The notes: a model not told the origin generated them from the sequence alone. Shown: positions 26,092-35,114, counted from the first letter of the stretch. The stretch: DNA of 64,000 nt from JAYWGN01 sp043778255 (GCA_043778255.1 JAYWGN010000002.1:1-64000), one strand, 5' to 3'. Made by a program: numbers and translations.

Positions 26092-27510
26092 ATGCATTTT
26101 TACAAAAAAATAATAGGATGCTTACTACTTACCATTGCTATAGTAGCAGTTAGTTGCCGTAAGGAAAATAAATTTATAACTAGTACCAATGCATTGTTAG
26201 GCACCACAACCGATACCTTAAAGTACGATACCGTGTTTACCACTGTAGGGTCGGTTACTAAAAGTTTTAAAATACTAAACCTCAATAAACAAAAGCTAAA
26301 CCTCACATCAGTAAAGCTTATGGGTGGTGCAGCATCGGCATTTAAAATAAATGTAGATGGCGTAAGTGGTACACAATTTAGCAACATTGAAATAGCTGCC
26401 AATGATAGTATTTATGTATTTGCACAAGTAACTGTAAACCCCACAGCAGGCCTTATGCCATTTGTAGTACAGGACAGTGTAAGCATACAATATAATGGCA
26501 ATATAAGGCAAGTACAATTGCAGGCCTATGGCCAAAATGCAAATTATATACGTAACCAAAAAATTAGTGGATCAGTAACATGGAACAATACGTTGCCTTA
26601 TGTAATAATTGGGGGTTGCAGGGTTGACACTACGGCAACATTAACTATACAACAAGGCACAAAAATATACCTCCATGCTGATGCACCTTTGGTAGTAGAT
26701 GGTACATTAATTACTAATGGTAAAAAATGGGATAGTACCCGTATAGTGTTTACTGGCGACCGTTTGGACGAACCGTATAAGTATTATCCAGCACAATGGC
26801 CCGGCATAATATTACGAGGGCAGAGTAAAAATAATGTGCTCAATTATACGGTAATTAAAAATGCTTACCAAGCCATAATAGTTGACGGTGCAAGTATAAA
26901 TGCTAACCCCAAACTAACCCTCAACGAAACCATAATTGACAATGCTTACGATGCTGGCATACTAGCAATTAATAGTAGTGTAACTGCCAAAAATTGTTTG
27001 ATTAGTAACTGTGGACAAAATGTTGGCTTGGGCTTTGGTGGCACTTATAACTTTACTCACTGCACAGTTGCAAGTTATAGTAATAGCAATATATTACATA
27101 AAGATCCGGTGCTAATTATAACCAATTATAGTAAGCAAAGCAATGGTACATTTGCTACGGCTAGCCTCAATGCTAACTTTACTAACTGTATATTTTGGGG
27201 CGACTTTGGCACTACCGATGATGAAGTAGTTGCCGACAAACTAGGTGCTACGCCATACGCAATTAATTTTAATAAATGCTTATACAAAGTAAAAACTACA
27301 CTTACACCACTAATTACTAATACGGGTGGTATTGCTAACACCCCACCATTGTTTGATACTATTGTTACCAATACTAGATTTTATAACTTTAGGTTAAAGC
27401 AAGGTTCGCCCTGTATTAATGTTGGCGCTGCTACGGCAGTTACTATTGATTTGGATGGTAACCCACGGCCTGTAAGTATAGCCGATATTGGGTGTTATGA
27501 AAAGCAATAA
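26092..27510 (+). CDS. Lipoprotein with parallel beta-helix (choice-of-anchor-like) body
   Basis: Surface or periplasmic lipoprotein of about 472 aa. The signal (FYKKIIGCLLLTIAIVAVSC) ends in the lipobox AVSC. Residues about 45-150 form an Ig-like/ASPM-type domain (FTTVGSVTKSFKILNLNKQKLNL). Residues 170-470 have the short alternating strands of a right-handed beta-helix (NTLPYVIIGGCRVDTTATLTI, with NVLNYTVIKNAYQAIIVDGAS further on) and end in SPCINVGAATAV with DLDGNPRP, a typical terminal cap of such polysaccharide-associated proteins. The ATG at 26092 is used because it directly precedes the signal peptide. No catalytic residues could be assigned. Confidence 0.75.
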   Translation: MHFYKKIIGCLLLTIAIVAVSCRKENKFITSTNALLGTTTDTLKYDTVFTTVGSVTKSFKILNLNKQKLNLTSVKLMGGAASAFKINVDGVSGTQFSNIEIAANDSIYVFAQVTVNPTAGLMPFVVQDSVSIQYNGNIRQVQLQAYGQNANYIRNQKISGSVTWNNTLPYVIIGGCRVDTTATLTIQQGTKIYLHADAPLVVDGTLITNGKKWDSTRIVFTGDRLDEPYKYYPAQWPGIILRGQSKNNVLNYTVIKNAYQAIIVDGASINANPKLTLNETIIDNAYDAGILAINSSVTAKNCLISNCGQNVGLGFGGTYNFTHCTVASYSNSNILHKDPVLIITNYSKQSNGTFATASLNANFTNCIFWGDFGTTDDEVVADKLGATPYAINFNKCLYKVKTTLTPLITNTGGIANTPPLFDTIVTNTRFYNFRLKQGSPCINVGAATAVTIDLDGNPRPVSIADIGCYEKQ

Positions 27511-27519
27511 TTAATAGGG

Positions 27520-28620
27520 TTACTCAATACTTATATGTTCGGATGCTAATAAATATTGCTCTTCAATAGTAGCACCAATACCAATGCCGGTGGGCAAGTG
27601 AACAGTATAGCCATTATAGGTAACACCACCAATTACGGGGTCTGTTTTGTGGCCTAGCATACAAGTATCCATATCGTAAAATATTATTTGTGGGTTAGCA
27701 CTTGCAAAATGTGCAAAGCAAGTTAAAGCCAATCGGCTCTCTAACATACCACCCATCATACAAGGTATATTATGTTGGGTACATACATCAATAATTTTTT
27801 TTGCTTCGGTAATTCCACCACATTTTGCAAATTTTATATTAATATAATCACAGGCATTAGCATCAATTATTCGTTGTGCATCGTGGTGATTATATACACT
27901 TTCATCAGCCATTATTTTAATGGGGCTTGTTAGTAGTAGTTGGGGCAAATGTTTGTCGTTGTAGGTTCGCATTGGTTGTTCACACAATTGAATATTGTAT
28001 GGCCCTAATTGTTGCAATGCATCGGCAGCATCTGTTACACTCCAACCTTGGTTAGCATCTATTCTTATAGCTATAGTAGTGCCTACTGCATTACGTATAG
28101 CTGCTACCCTTGCTACATCGGTACTTACATCTTTACCCAATTTTACTTTGAGTATAGTAGCACCTTGTTGTACAAAAGCTAGGGCTTGTGCTGCCATAAT
28201 ATTAGGTGTATTAATACCAACAGTTATATCGGTTAGCATTGGTATAGCCGTACCACCTAAGTAAGCATACAAAGGCAGTTTGGCATATTGTGCTGCTATA
28301 TCATATAAGGCCATATCAAAGGCACTTTTTATAGTGTTATTATTTGCTGCAAATGCATGTAATTGATTCATTCTTGTTTCAATTGTTAGTGCATTTTCAC
28401 CAATCCAAAGCTTTGCAAAGTCCTGTGCCATTACGTAGCAAGTGGCTTGGGTTTCACCTACTATCATAGGAAATGCGGAGCATTCGCCGTATCCAATTAG
28501 GTTAGTATCGGTGTATATTTTAATAGCCACATTTTGAGCATAATCCATAGTGCCAGTTGCTATAGTAAAGGGATGCATGGCAATGCTGTATTTATAAATT
28601 ACAATTTTTTGTATAAGCAT
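27520..28620 (-). CDS. Dipeptide epimerase (enolase superfamily, L-Ala-D/L-Glu type)
   Basis: Muconate-lactonizing subgroup enzyme of 366 aa, probably epimerising peptidoglycan-derived dipeptides for reuse. The first catalytic lysines lie in ILKVKLG (KxK), the metal ligands in RIDANQGW, CEQPM and MADESV, and the second base lysine in INIKFAKCGGITEA. The N-terminal cap has IGYGECSAFPMIVGETQ. Only the L-Ala-D/L-Glu subgroup is suggested by the KxK motif and the DES motif; the true dipeptide may differ. It is convergent with the beta-helix lipoprotein gene. Confidence 0.88.
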   Translation of the reverse strand: MLIQKIVIYKYSIAMHPFTIATGTMDYAQNVAIKIYTDTNLIGYGECSAFPMIVGETQATCYVMAQDFAKLWIGENALTIETRMNQLHAFAANNNTIKSAFDMALYDIAAQYAKLPLYAYLGGTAIPMLTDITVGINTPNIMAAQALAFVQQGATILKVKLGKDVSTDVARVAAIRNAVGTTIAIRIDANQGWSVTDAADALQQLGPYNIQLCEQPMRTYNDKHLPQLLLTSPIKIMADESVYNHHDAQRIIDANACDYINIKFAKCGGITEAKKIIDVCTQHNIPCMMGGMLESRLALTCFAHFASANPQIIFYDMDTCMLGHKTDPVIGGVTYNGYTVHLPTGIGIGATIEEQYLLASEHISIE

Positions 28621-28764
28621 AAGTTGCAGTATTATTAACTGTATAAGTACACAAAAGTAGTGTACATATTTATTTTAAGTAGTTTTTAGTTTTACTAAAT
28701 TACACCTCTTCTATAATTTAGAACCAATATTAAATCCCTCACTTAGTACTTCTTACTTATTTCC

Positions 28765-28853
28765 TTAATTAGCAAATTAGCATATTATCGCATTAGCACA
28801 TTATAGTATTATCACATTATCACATTATCACAATACCATATTATCTAATTATC
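28765..28853. repeat. Degenerate 7-9 bp AT-rich repeat array
   Basis: Consecutive short units such as AATTAGC, ACATTATC (repeated), ATATTATC and TAATTATC fill most of the 300-bp gap between the epimerase and TerC genes. The period drifts between 7 and 9 bp. Nothing else was seen in the gap except a -7 box at 28885. Confidence 0.7.
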
Positions 28854-28884
28854 ATTTTCCTTTCTCTATTTCCCTAATGTGTTT

Positions 28885-28892
28885 TACATTTG
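28885..28892 (+). promoter_or_regulatory. Putative -7 box of the terC gene
   Basis: TACATTTG matches TAnnTTTG, 28 bp before the TerC start codon. Confidence 0.5.
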
Positions 28893-28920
28893 CAACTTTA
28901 CTATAACTTAACTTAATACT

Positions 28921-29709
28921 ATGTGGGAAGCTTTATTTACTACCAATGCCATAACTGCCTTATTGGCTTTAACTTTTATGGAAATATTATTGGGAATTGA
29001 CAATGTAATATTTGTGTCCATAATATTAGGAAAAATACAAAGCCCTGCCCTTAAAAAAAGAGCCTCTACTATATGGATGATTGTGGGTGTAATAGTTAGG
29101 CTTGTATTGCTAGTAACATTGGCAAAGCTAATAGCAGCCACAGGTACACTGTTTAGTATAATGGAGCATCCTGTTACATTTAAAGATATTATTACCCTAG
29201 GTGGTGGGTTATTTTTGCTTATAAGCACTACTTTGGAAATACATAATAAACTTGAAGGTGCATCGCCCAACGAAATAATAGAACAACAACAAAAAAGTTC
29301 GTTTAAAGCCATATTAGGACAAATATTGTTAATTGATATTGTATTTAGTTTTGATGGTATTATTACAGCATTAGGTATGGTTGATGTTAATAAAATTGGC
29401 GATGAAAACACTACCATACTCATAAGAGCAATTGCAATATTAATAGCTATGTTTGTAATGTTTAGGTTTGCACCAAGTATTTCATCATTCATACATAAGC
29501 ATCCTACATTTAAAATGTTAGCCCTTTCCTTTTTAATACTTATAGCAGTAATGCTAATAGTAGAGGGTATACATGTAGAAAAGTTTACTATACCACATGG
29601 CTACATATACTTTGCAATGGCATTTAGCTTTGGGGTGGAAATACTTAATATGCAGCTTCGTAAAAAAAACAAACCTGTACAACTGAGGCAACCAACTATA
29701 CAAAAGTAA
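28921..29709 (+). CDS. TerC family integral membrane protein
   Basis: Polytopic membrane protein of 262 aa with about seven helices. It has the acidic family motifs: MEILLGIDNVIFVSIILGKI in the first helix, and LIDIVFSFDGIITALGM in the second repeat. TerC/Alx proteins export manganese or other divalent metals, or accompany exoenzyme metallation in other bacteria. No yybP-ykoY-type manganese riboswitch was recognised upstream; the leader is short and the DNA before it is repetitive. The C-terminus (VEILNMQLRKKNKPVQ) is cytosolic and basic. Confidence 0.9.
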   Translation: MWEALFTTNAITALLALTFMEILLGIDNVIFVSIILGKIQSPALKKRASTIWMIVGVIVRLVLLVTLAKLIAATGTLFSIMEHPVTFKDIITLGGGLFLLISTTLEIHNKLEGASPNEIIEQQQKSSFKAILGQILLIDIVFSFDGIITALGMVDVNKIGDENTTILIRAIAILIAMFVMFRFAPSISSFIHKHPTFKMLALSFLILIAVMLIVEGIHVEKFTIPHGYIYFAMAFSFGVEILNMQLRKKNKPVQLRQPTIQK

Positions 29710-29844
29710 GTAAGCAAAGCTTAAATGTTTTTTTACAAATTAAATAGTTCAAATAATTGTAACAATTAAAAAAGTAGTTATTTTTACTTTACAAAAGTTG
29801 GAAAATTTCCAATGTATTTTTTACACAAAAATAAAACAAACAAC

Positions 29845-30495
29845 ATGTTAGAAGAATTATTTAACCTAGTAAAACAAAACAGCAACGAAACGGTTATAAA
29901 CAACCCTGCTGTACCTAATGAACATAACAATGATGTAATGGCAGAAGCTACCAACTCAATAGCTGGGGGCTTTCAAAATATACTAAGTGGTGGCGGTTTG
30001 CAAAGTATATTGGGCCTGTTTAAAGGCGGTGCAAATACAAGTGGTGGTGGCAATAGCCTAACTAGCAACCCAATAGTAAGTATGATTACTGGGCACTTTA
30101 TGAATAAATTGATGAGCAAATTTGGTATGAATAGTGGCGCTGCAAGTGGTGTAGCGGGTAGTTTAATACCTAGTGTATTGGGCAGTTTAATTAACAAAAC
30201 TAACGATAATAACGACAGTTCATTTAGCCTGCAAGGCATATTAGGTGGGCTTATGGGTGGTGGGGCAGCTGCACCAGCTGCAAGTGGAGTAGCTAGTAGT
30301 GGTGGTGGCGGGTTTGATATTGGTGGCTTACTAGGTAAGGTAATGGGTGGCAATGGGTTGGATCAAAATGGTGATGGACACACCGACCTTAATGACCTTA
30401 TGGGCTTAGTAACTGGTGGTGCACAGCAAGCACAACAACAACAGGCACAAAGTGGCAATGGCATATTGGATATGCTAAAAGGATTTATGAAATAA
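29845..30495 (+). CDS. Gly/Ser-rich DUF937-like protein with EF-hand-like loop
   Basis: About 216 aa from ATG 29845 (the upstream ATG at 29812 adds 11 residues without similarity). The N-terminal part (MLEELFNLVKQNSNETVINN) and the centre (LIPSVLGSLINK, repeated GGLMGG runs) resemble DUF937/YidB-like proteins found in many Bacteroidota. Residues with DQNGDGHTDLNDL form a dockerin-type calcium loop. The C-terminus is low-complexity Gln (QQAQQQQAQ). No signal peptide is evident, so an extracellular calcium role is uncertain. Function unknown. A terminator hairpin follows it. Confidence 0.7.
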   Translation: MLEELFNLVKQNSNETVINNPAVPNEHNNDVMAEATNSIAGGFQNILSGGGLQSILGLFKGGANTSGGGNSLTSNPIVSMITGHFMNKLMSKFGMNSGAASGVAGSLIPSVLGSLINKTNDNNDSSFSLQGILGGLMGGGAAAPAASGVASSGGGGFDIGGLLGKVMGGNGLDQNGDGHTDLNDLMGLVTGGAQQAQQQQAQSGNGILDMLKGFMK

Positions 30496-30523
30496 ATAAT
30501 ATTGCCTTGTAAAAAAGTATATA

Positions 30524-30554
30524 AAAGAGTTGCCTTGTAAGCAGCTCTTTTTTT
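30524..30554 (+). terminator. Intrinsic terminator after the DUF937-like gene
   Basis: AAAGAGTTGC (30524-30533) pairs with GCAGCTCTTT (30541-30550) with one G-U pair across a 7-nt loop and runs into a T tract. Confidence 0.85.
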
Positions 30555-30626
30555 GTGCTAACAAATTCAAATTAATTGCAAATACTTTGTATAAAAACAA
30601 GCTTATGCCTTTTTATCATTTCGGTA

Positions 30627-30634
30627 TAACTTTG
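30627..30634 (+). promoter_or_regulatory. Putative -7 box of the AhpD-like gene
   Basis: TAACTTTG matches TAnnTTTG, 24 bp before the start codon at 30659. Confidence 0.5.
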
Positions 30635-30658
30635 TATAAATATTAAAAACATATAACT

Positions 30659-31012
30659 ATGAGTACTATGGTAAACGAATTTAATGAGTACAGAACCCGA
30701 ATGAACGAGGTAATATTAAGTAAAGATAACTTAGTAATAAAGCGACTGTGGAACTTGGACACCAACACTTATGCCGAAGGTGTGCTAGATGTAAAAACCA
30801 AAGAAATGCTAGGCTTAGTAGCCAGTATGGTACTCCGATGCGATGATTGTATAAAATACCATTTGGGCAAATGCCACGAACTTGGGCTAACAACCGAGCA
30901 GATATATGAAATATTTGCTGTAGCTAACATAGTGGGTGGCACTATAGTAATACCTCATACTAGGCGAGGAGCGGAATATTGGGAGGAGCTTATGGGCAGT
31001 GAAAATAATTAA
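30659..31012 (+). CDS. Carboxymuconolactone decarboxylase (AhpD-like) family protein
   Basis: Small helical protein of 117 aa. The motif CDDCIKYH is the CxxCxxxH redox centre of AhpD-type alkylhydroperoxidase proteins, and ALVASMVL-like and TTEQIYEIFAVANIVGGT helices follow the family layout. A peroxidase or thiol-reductase role is more likely than true carboxymuconolactone decarboxylation because both cysteines are present. It has its own promoter-like box and no obvious operon partner. Confidence 0.88.
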   Translation: MSTMVNEFNEYRTRMNEVILSKDNLVIKRLWNLDTNTYAEGVLDVKTKEMLGLVASMVLRCDDCIKYHLGKCHELGLTTEQIYEIFAVANIVGGTIVIPHTRRGAEYWEELMGSENN

Positions 31013-31101
31013 TGTAGCATTTTGCCCGAAAGGGCGATATTCATTAACTACATATTTTAAAGATAGCTTAATGAGTAAAGTAAATCATACATTTTAGTAC
31101 A

Positions 31102-31147
31102 TTTACTATATTAATTCAAATATTCAATATACAATATTCAATTTTCA
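31102..31147. repeat. Short AT-rich repeats and left inverted repeat of the four-helix-bundle gene
   Basis: ATTCAATAT-like units with a period of about 7-8 bp. The last part, CAATATTCAATT (31132-31143), is the exact inverse of AATTGAATATTG at 31638-31649 beyond the gene at 31184-31558. Confidence 0.6.
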
Positions 31148-31183
31148 CTGGAATACATTTATCAAAATATAACACAATAATTT

Positions 31184-31558
31184 ATGAGTGAAAAAGTATA
31201 TGATTTAGAGGATAGGCTAGTGGATTATACTTGTAGAATGATAGATGTAATAGAAGCCTTACCACAAACAAGAGCTGGTAATTATATTGCAGGTCAATTA
31301 GTAAGGTCATGTCATTCCCCAACTTTTAATTATGGTGAGGCTCAAGCTGCAGAGTCAGTTAAGGATTTTATTCTTAAAATGGGGATTATTTTAAAAGAAT
31401 TAAAAGAGTGTAGAACAGCATTAAAAGTAATAAGAAAAAAGGAAATGATTAAGCCTATACTAAAATTAGAGCCTATATACAAAGAAACAGAAGAATTAAT
31501 TGCAATAATTGGAAAGGGAGTTTCAACTGCAAAAAAAAATTTAAAAGTAACTTTATAG
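31184..31558 (+). CDS. Four-helix-bundle protein (S23 / rRNA intervening-sequence type)
   Basis: Helical protein of 124 aa. The pattern DLEDRLVDYTCRMIDVIEALPQTRAGNYIAGQLVRSC followed by NYGEAQAAESVKDFILKMGI (given here as two pieces) is typical of the four-helix-bundle family first found encoded in 23S rRNA intervening sequences. Here it stands alone with no rRNA nearby. Function unknown; the family forms pentamers with a basic surface, suggesting nucleic-acid binding. It is flanked by 12-bp inverted repeats and AT-rich heptamers, and it interrupts the space before the oxidoreductase beta gene, so it may be a recent arrival. Confidence 0.88.
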   Translation: MSEKVYDLEDRLVDYTCRMIDVIEALPQTRAGNYIAGQLVRSCHSPTFNYGEAQAAESVKDFILKMGIILKELKECRTALKVIRKKEMIKPILKLEPIYKETEELIAIIGKGVSTAKKNLKVTL

Positions 31559-31637
31559 CCTACTTTATAATTTTACATTTTTATTTAATACAAACTTGAA
31601 ATGGTATATTCTCAAATGAATAAATTGTATAACAGAG

Positions 31638-31649
31638 AATTGAATATTG
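31638..31649. repeat. Right inverted repeat flanking the four-helix-bundle gene
   Basis: AATTGAATATTG, the exact reverse complement of 31132-31143. The two copies lie about 50 and 80 bp outside the gene. Confidence 0.6.
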
Positions 31650-31750
31650 ATTATTTAAAAAAAAATTACTTTAACTTAATAGCATCCTAAATTCTCCTCC
31701 ATTTTTAAAAAAAAATTATTTATTAATTTTTCACTATTACATATAAAAGT

Positions 31751-31758
31751 TAATTTTG
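31751..31758 (+). promoter_or_regulatory. Putative -7 box immediately before the oxidoreductase gene
   Basis: TAATTTTG matches TAnnTTTG and ends three bases before the ATG at 31762. Transcription would begin at or within the start codon, so the mRNA may be leaderless. Confidence 0.45.
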
Positions 31759-31761
31759 TAT

Positions 31762-32790
31762 ATGACTGACATAACTCTTCCGCCACTTACCGCCAAAGAT
31801 TTTGCCACCGACCAAGAAGTACGATGGTGCCCAGGCTGTGGCGACTACTCTATACTAGCTCAAGTGCAAAAGGTAATGCCAACACTTGGTGTACCCAAAG
31901 AAAACATTGTAATTATAAGCGGCATTGGCTGTAGCAGCAGGTTTCCGTATTATATGAACGTATATGGTATGCATAGCATACATGGTAGGGCAACTGCTGT
32001 AGCAAGTGGCTTAAAGGCTAGCCGGCCAGAGCTCAGTGTATGGATTGTAACTGGCGATGGCGATAGCTTAAGTATTGGTGGTAACCATACCATACATTTG
32101 CTCCGTCGCAACTTTGATGTAAACATATTAATGTTTAACAACCAAATATATGGCCTTACCAAAGGCCAATATTCGCCTACTAGTGAGGCAAATAAAATTA
32201 CTAAATCCACACCGTTTGGTAGTATTGATCATCCATTTAATCCGTTGGCATTAGCAATGGGAGCTGATGCTAGTTTTGTAGCCCGTAGTATGGATAGAGA
32301 TACCAAACACCTGCAAGAAATGATAAAACGAACAAGCCAACATAAAGGGTCATCATTTTTAGAAATTTATCAAAATTGTAATATTTTTAATGATGGAGCT
32401 TTTGAAATATTTACCGATAAAACTACCAAGCTTGATGAAGCCTTATATTTAGAACAAGGTAAACCATTGGTATTTGGTGCTTCGCAAAATAAAGGCATTA
32501 AGCTTGATGGCTTAAAACCTGTAGTGGTAGATGTAGATGCTACTACCAACCTCAACGACCTTTGGATACACGACGAAACCGACTTTTATAAAGCACAAAT
32601 ATTGGTTCGTTTATTTGATAGCCCCAATAATGATCAGCACTATCCAAGGCCTTTTGGTGTGTTTTTTGCAAAGGAACGACCCTGCTACGAAGATCGTATG
32701 CAACTACAACTAGACGAAATAATTGCAACAAAGGGCAAAGGCAATTTAGATAAATTATTGAAAGGTAGAGAAACTTGGGTAATAGCGTAA
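31762..32790 (+). CDS. korB: 2-oxoacid:ferredoxin oxidoreductase, beta subunit
   Basis: Thiamine-diphosphate-binding subunit of a 2-oxoglutarate (or related 2-oxoacid):ferredoxin oxidoreductase, which makes acyl-CoA and reduced ferredoxin. From ATG 31762 it has 342 aa. Diagnostic parts: EVRWCPGCGDYSILAQVQ (cluster/ThDP motif), GIGCSSRFPYYMNVYGMH, the ThDP motif VTGDGDSLSIGGNH with NNQIYGLTKGQYSPTS. The C-terminal FGVFFAKERPCYEDRM is typical of the Bacteroidota enzyme. The alpha-subunit gene, normally directly upstream, is not there; a four-helix-bundle gene occupies that place. Exact substrate uncertain. Confidence 0.93.
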   Translation: MTDITLPPLTAKDFATDQEVRWCPGCGDYSILAQVQKVMPTLGVPKENIVIISGIGCSSRFPYYMNVYGMHSIHGRATAVASGLKASRPELSVWIVTGDGDSLSIGGNHTIHLLRRNFDVNILMFNNQIYGLTKGQYSPTSEANKITKSTPFGSIDHPFNPLALAMGADASFVARSMDRDTKHLQEMIKRTSQHKGSSFLEIYQNCNIFNDGAFEIFTDKTTKLDEALYLEQGKPLVFGASQNKGIKLDGLKPVVVDVDATTNLNDLWIHDETDFYKAQILVRLFDSPNNDQHYPRPFGVFFAKERPCYEDRMQLQLDEIIATKGKGNLDKLLKGRETWVIA

Positions 32791-32892
32791 CCAAGTTTTT
32801 AGTTTTTTTTTGTAAATACTTTTGTGGCAACAATATTAGTTTGTAATTATAATATTTGTAACTTACAGTACATAATACTAAATACTATTCAA

Positions 32893-33498
32893 GTGAATAT
32901 TAAGAAACTACTCATTTTGCCATTGGCATTTATAACAATAACTATTATAGATATTGCATGTGGTGATAGGTGTGAAGAGTTGGCTAAAAAAAAGTATATC
33001 CTTTATAAAAAAGGCTCTACAACGATTTACAATAGCACTTCTAAATTATTAGAAAATGAAACCTATACAAAGGACACTTTAAAAGTGTATAATCGTTTTG
33101 ATCAGGAGTGTATTGTTAAACAAAATTTTTCATTGTTTAGTAGTGCCTATGCCGTTGACCCTCCAAGATGTATATGTGGCCAATTGGGTACAAAACAAAA
33201 GCTAACAAAATTAATAATAACAAGCAATGCGACTTTCAATGGAGTTGCAGCTGGTGGTAGCTTAAATAGTATGGTTACATTTCCAATTTATAAAGATTCA
33301 ACAACAACATTTTATTATACCTCAACTCAATTTATAGATAGTTTAGCTGCTAAAAGGTATTATACTCAAATTGAAAGTTTTCAATTAAATATATTACCCA
33401 AACCAACAACTGCATTTACGGGCAAATTTTTTATAAAGCTTGTATTTGGCAATACCGATACCGTAACTAACGAAACCGTAAAGTTTAATTGGAATTAA
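32893..33498 (+). CDS. Hypothetical lipoprotein
   Basis: Not recognised. The best start is GTG 32893, giving about 201 aa with a lipoprotein-like signal (KKLLILPLAFITITIIDIAC, Cys at the lipobox). The mature part is cysteine-containing (CGDRCEELAKKKY, RCICGQLGTKQKL) and otherwise beta-rich. A frame from GTG 32824 adds residues without signal character. The hairpin within the 58-bp repeat at 33573-33630 lies 75 bp downstream and could end its transcript. Confidence 0.55.
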   Translation: MNIKKLLILPLAFITITIIDIACGDRCEELAKKKYILYKKGSTTIYNSTSKLLENETYTKDTLKVYNRFDQECIVKQNFSLFSSAYAVDPPRCICGQLGTKQKLTKLIITSNATFNGVAAGGSLNSMVTFPIYKDSTTTFYYTSTQFIDSLAAKRYYTQIESFQLNILPKPTTAFTGKFFIKLVFGNTDTVTNETVKFNWN

Positions 33499-33572
33499 TA
33501 GTAGCTTAGTTAACCTGCTAGTAGTTTAATTAAACAAAATGCATTTGGCTCATCAGTATCTCACTATCCAAT

Positions 33573-33630
33573 AATTTATTGTTGGCTTAAAGTGGGTAAA
33601 AAAGTATAGATTAAGCCAACAATAATTTTT
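33573..33630. repeat. 58-bp direct repeat, copy 1, with 15-bp inverted repeat
   Basis: Matches 36434-36491 at 57 of 58 positions (C or T at position 48). Inside it TTATTGTTGGCTTAA (33576-33590) pairs with TTAAGCCAACAATAA (33611-33625) around a 20-nt loop, followed by TTTTT. The hairpin could also serve as a terminator between the two convergent genes. Its partner lies on the other side of the ATPase gene and the IS element. Confidence 0.92.
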
Positions 33631-33651
33631 ACCCTAACAATAATTCAATAG

Positions 33652-35085
33652 CTAAAACAGCTGATCCATAAGCACCACTTTATCTATAATGCCCACACTG
33701 TTTTCACTTTGCTTTAGTCCATAAGTTGTTATGAGTGTATTAATTAAATATTTTTTTGTAGTTGTTTTTTCTCTAAATACCTCCCTTCTTTTCCGCAGCA
33801 GTTCACTTTCTTTTTTAGTAAGTTCAAATTCTTTTGCATAAAATTTCATTTCGCAAATGTTGATACTATTGTCGCTACGGTCTATTAGCAGGTCTATTTG
33901 AAAGCCCTCATCTGTTTTATTGCCTTTAAAGTAAAAAGAACTTTCGGTTGAAAAAATGCCCGATATACCTAATGCTTTTTTTATTTGGTGGCTGTGCTTA
34001 ATACAAAGCGATTCAAATGCAAAGCCAACCCATGACTTATACTTGTGGCTGGTACTTACTTTTATAAAACTGCCAACCGAATTTTTATGCGGATTAAACT
34101 GAAAATAAAAAACCGAATATTCATCTACCAGTCTGTACAGTGTTTCCTTTTTTTCTTTACCAAAAGGGATAAAGGATTTTATAAACGAACTTTCTTCTAA
34201 TTCTGTTAGCATACGAGTAAGGCCACCGCCATTGGTAATTGGTGTAGCATCAATAATTTGCTGCCGAGTAAGTCCTTTTCTTTTGGTAGATAATAGTTTT
34301 ACAATGGTTTCATAATTTTCATAATTATCAAACAAAGCCCTATACAAATTTTTAAATTCATTTTTTAGGGTACTTTTTTCACTAAATAATATCCTGTCTA
34401 TACTCTGTATGGCTGATTCACCTTTTTTTATTTCGTTCAAATAATAGGGTACACCACCCAATGCCATATACAATTGAATAATTTCGTACTGTGGTAATGC
34501 AATGCCTTTTACTGCTAACAGTTGTTTGGTTTCCCGTAACGTAAAAGGAGCAAGATTAATGTATTTGGTAATACGGTTATGCAGCCCTCCTTTATTGTTA
34601 AGCACATTTTTTATCATCCAGCTTGTACTCGATCCACAAAGTACAATTATAATATTTTGGTCAACTGCCCAATCGTTCCAAAAAAATTCAAAGGCTGGCA
34701 AAAAGCCTGCTCGGTGGTTATCCATCCATGGAAACTCATCTAAAAAAACTACTTTCTTTTTTTTACTTTTAATAGTAAGCAAATATTTTTTCAGTAGCCT
34801 GAAAGCATCCATCCAGTTTTGTGGAGCAGCTACAGCAAACTTAGTAGGAGCAAGTGTTTTAATTTTTTCTGTAAATTCTGACAACACAATTGTTTTTTCT
34901 GCATCTTTAATACCCGTAAAATGAAAACATAAGGTTTCTCTAAAAACTTTTTTTACCAAATATGTTTTGCCCACTCTACGCCTACCCAGTATTGCTACAA
35001 GTTCTGCCTTATTGTGTTGTAGTAAGGCTGTTAAGGTTTCGGTTTCTGTTTCTCTGCCTGCAAATATTTTTTCTGTTTCTCTCAT
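33652..35085 (-). CDS. AAA ATPase of the archaeal-type ATPase_2 / DUF234 family
   Basis: P-loop ATPase of 477 aa from ATG 35085. Visible parts are FAGRETETETLTALL, the Walker A region AILGRRRVGKTYLVKKVF, the Walker B strand KKVVFLDEFPWMD with sensor 1 VLCGSSTSWMI, and a winged-helix segment GLTRQQIIDATPITNGG. The C-terminal domain (about 310-477) has a PD-(D/E)xK-like core (FQIDLLIDRSDNSINICEMKFYAKEFEL), as in DUF234/DUF4143-type ATPases. Such genes are multicopy orphans in Bacteroidota; possible mobile-element or toxin-related role, unproven. It lies alone between two 58-bp direct repeats, and an IS element sits 39 bp upstream of its start. Confidence 0.88.
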   Translation of the reverse strand: MRETEKIFAGRETETETLTALLQHNKAELVAILGRRRVGKTYLVKKVFRETLCFHFTGIKDAEKTIVLSEFTEKIKTLAPTKFAVAAPQNWMDAFRLLKKYLLTIKSKKKKVVFLDEFPWMDNHRAGFLPAFEFFWNDWAVDQNIIIVLCGSSTSWMIKNVLNNKGGLHNRITKYINLAPFTLRETKQLLAVKGIALPQYEIIQLYMALGGVPYYLNEIKKGESAIQSIDRILFSEKSTLKNEFKNLYRALFDNYENYETIVKLLSTKRKGLTRQQIIDATPITNGGGLTRMLTELEESSFIKSFIPFGKEKKETLYRLVDEYSVFYFQFNPHKNSVGSFIKVSTSHKYKSWVGFAFESLCIKHSHQIKKALGISGIFSTESSFYFKGNKTDEGFQIDLLIDRSDNSINICEMKFYAKEFELTKKESELLRKRREVFREKTTTKKYLINTLITTYGLKQSENSVGIIDKVVLMDQLF

Positions 35086-35114
35086 ACCGAAAGTAAATTT
35101 TGTGCTACACAAAT

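Noticed and set aside
28621..28920. Manganese (yybP-ykoY) riboswitch before the TerC gene.
   Set aside because: The gap is repetitive AT-rich DNA and the promoter box leaves a leader of only about 20 nt.
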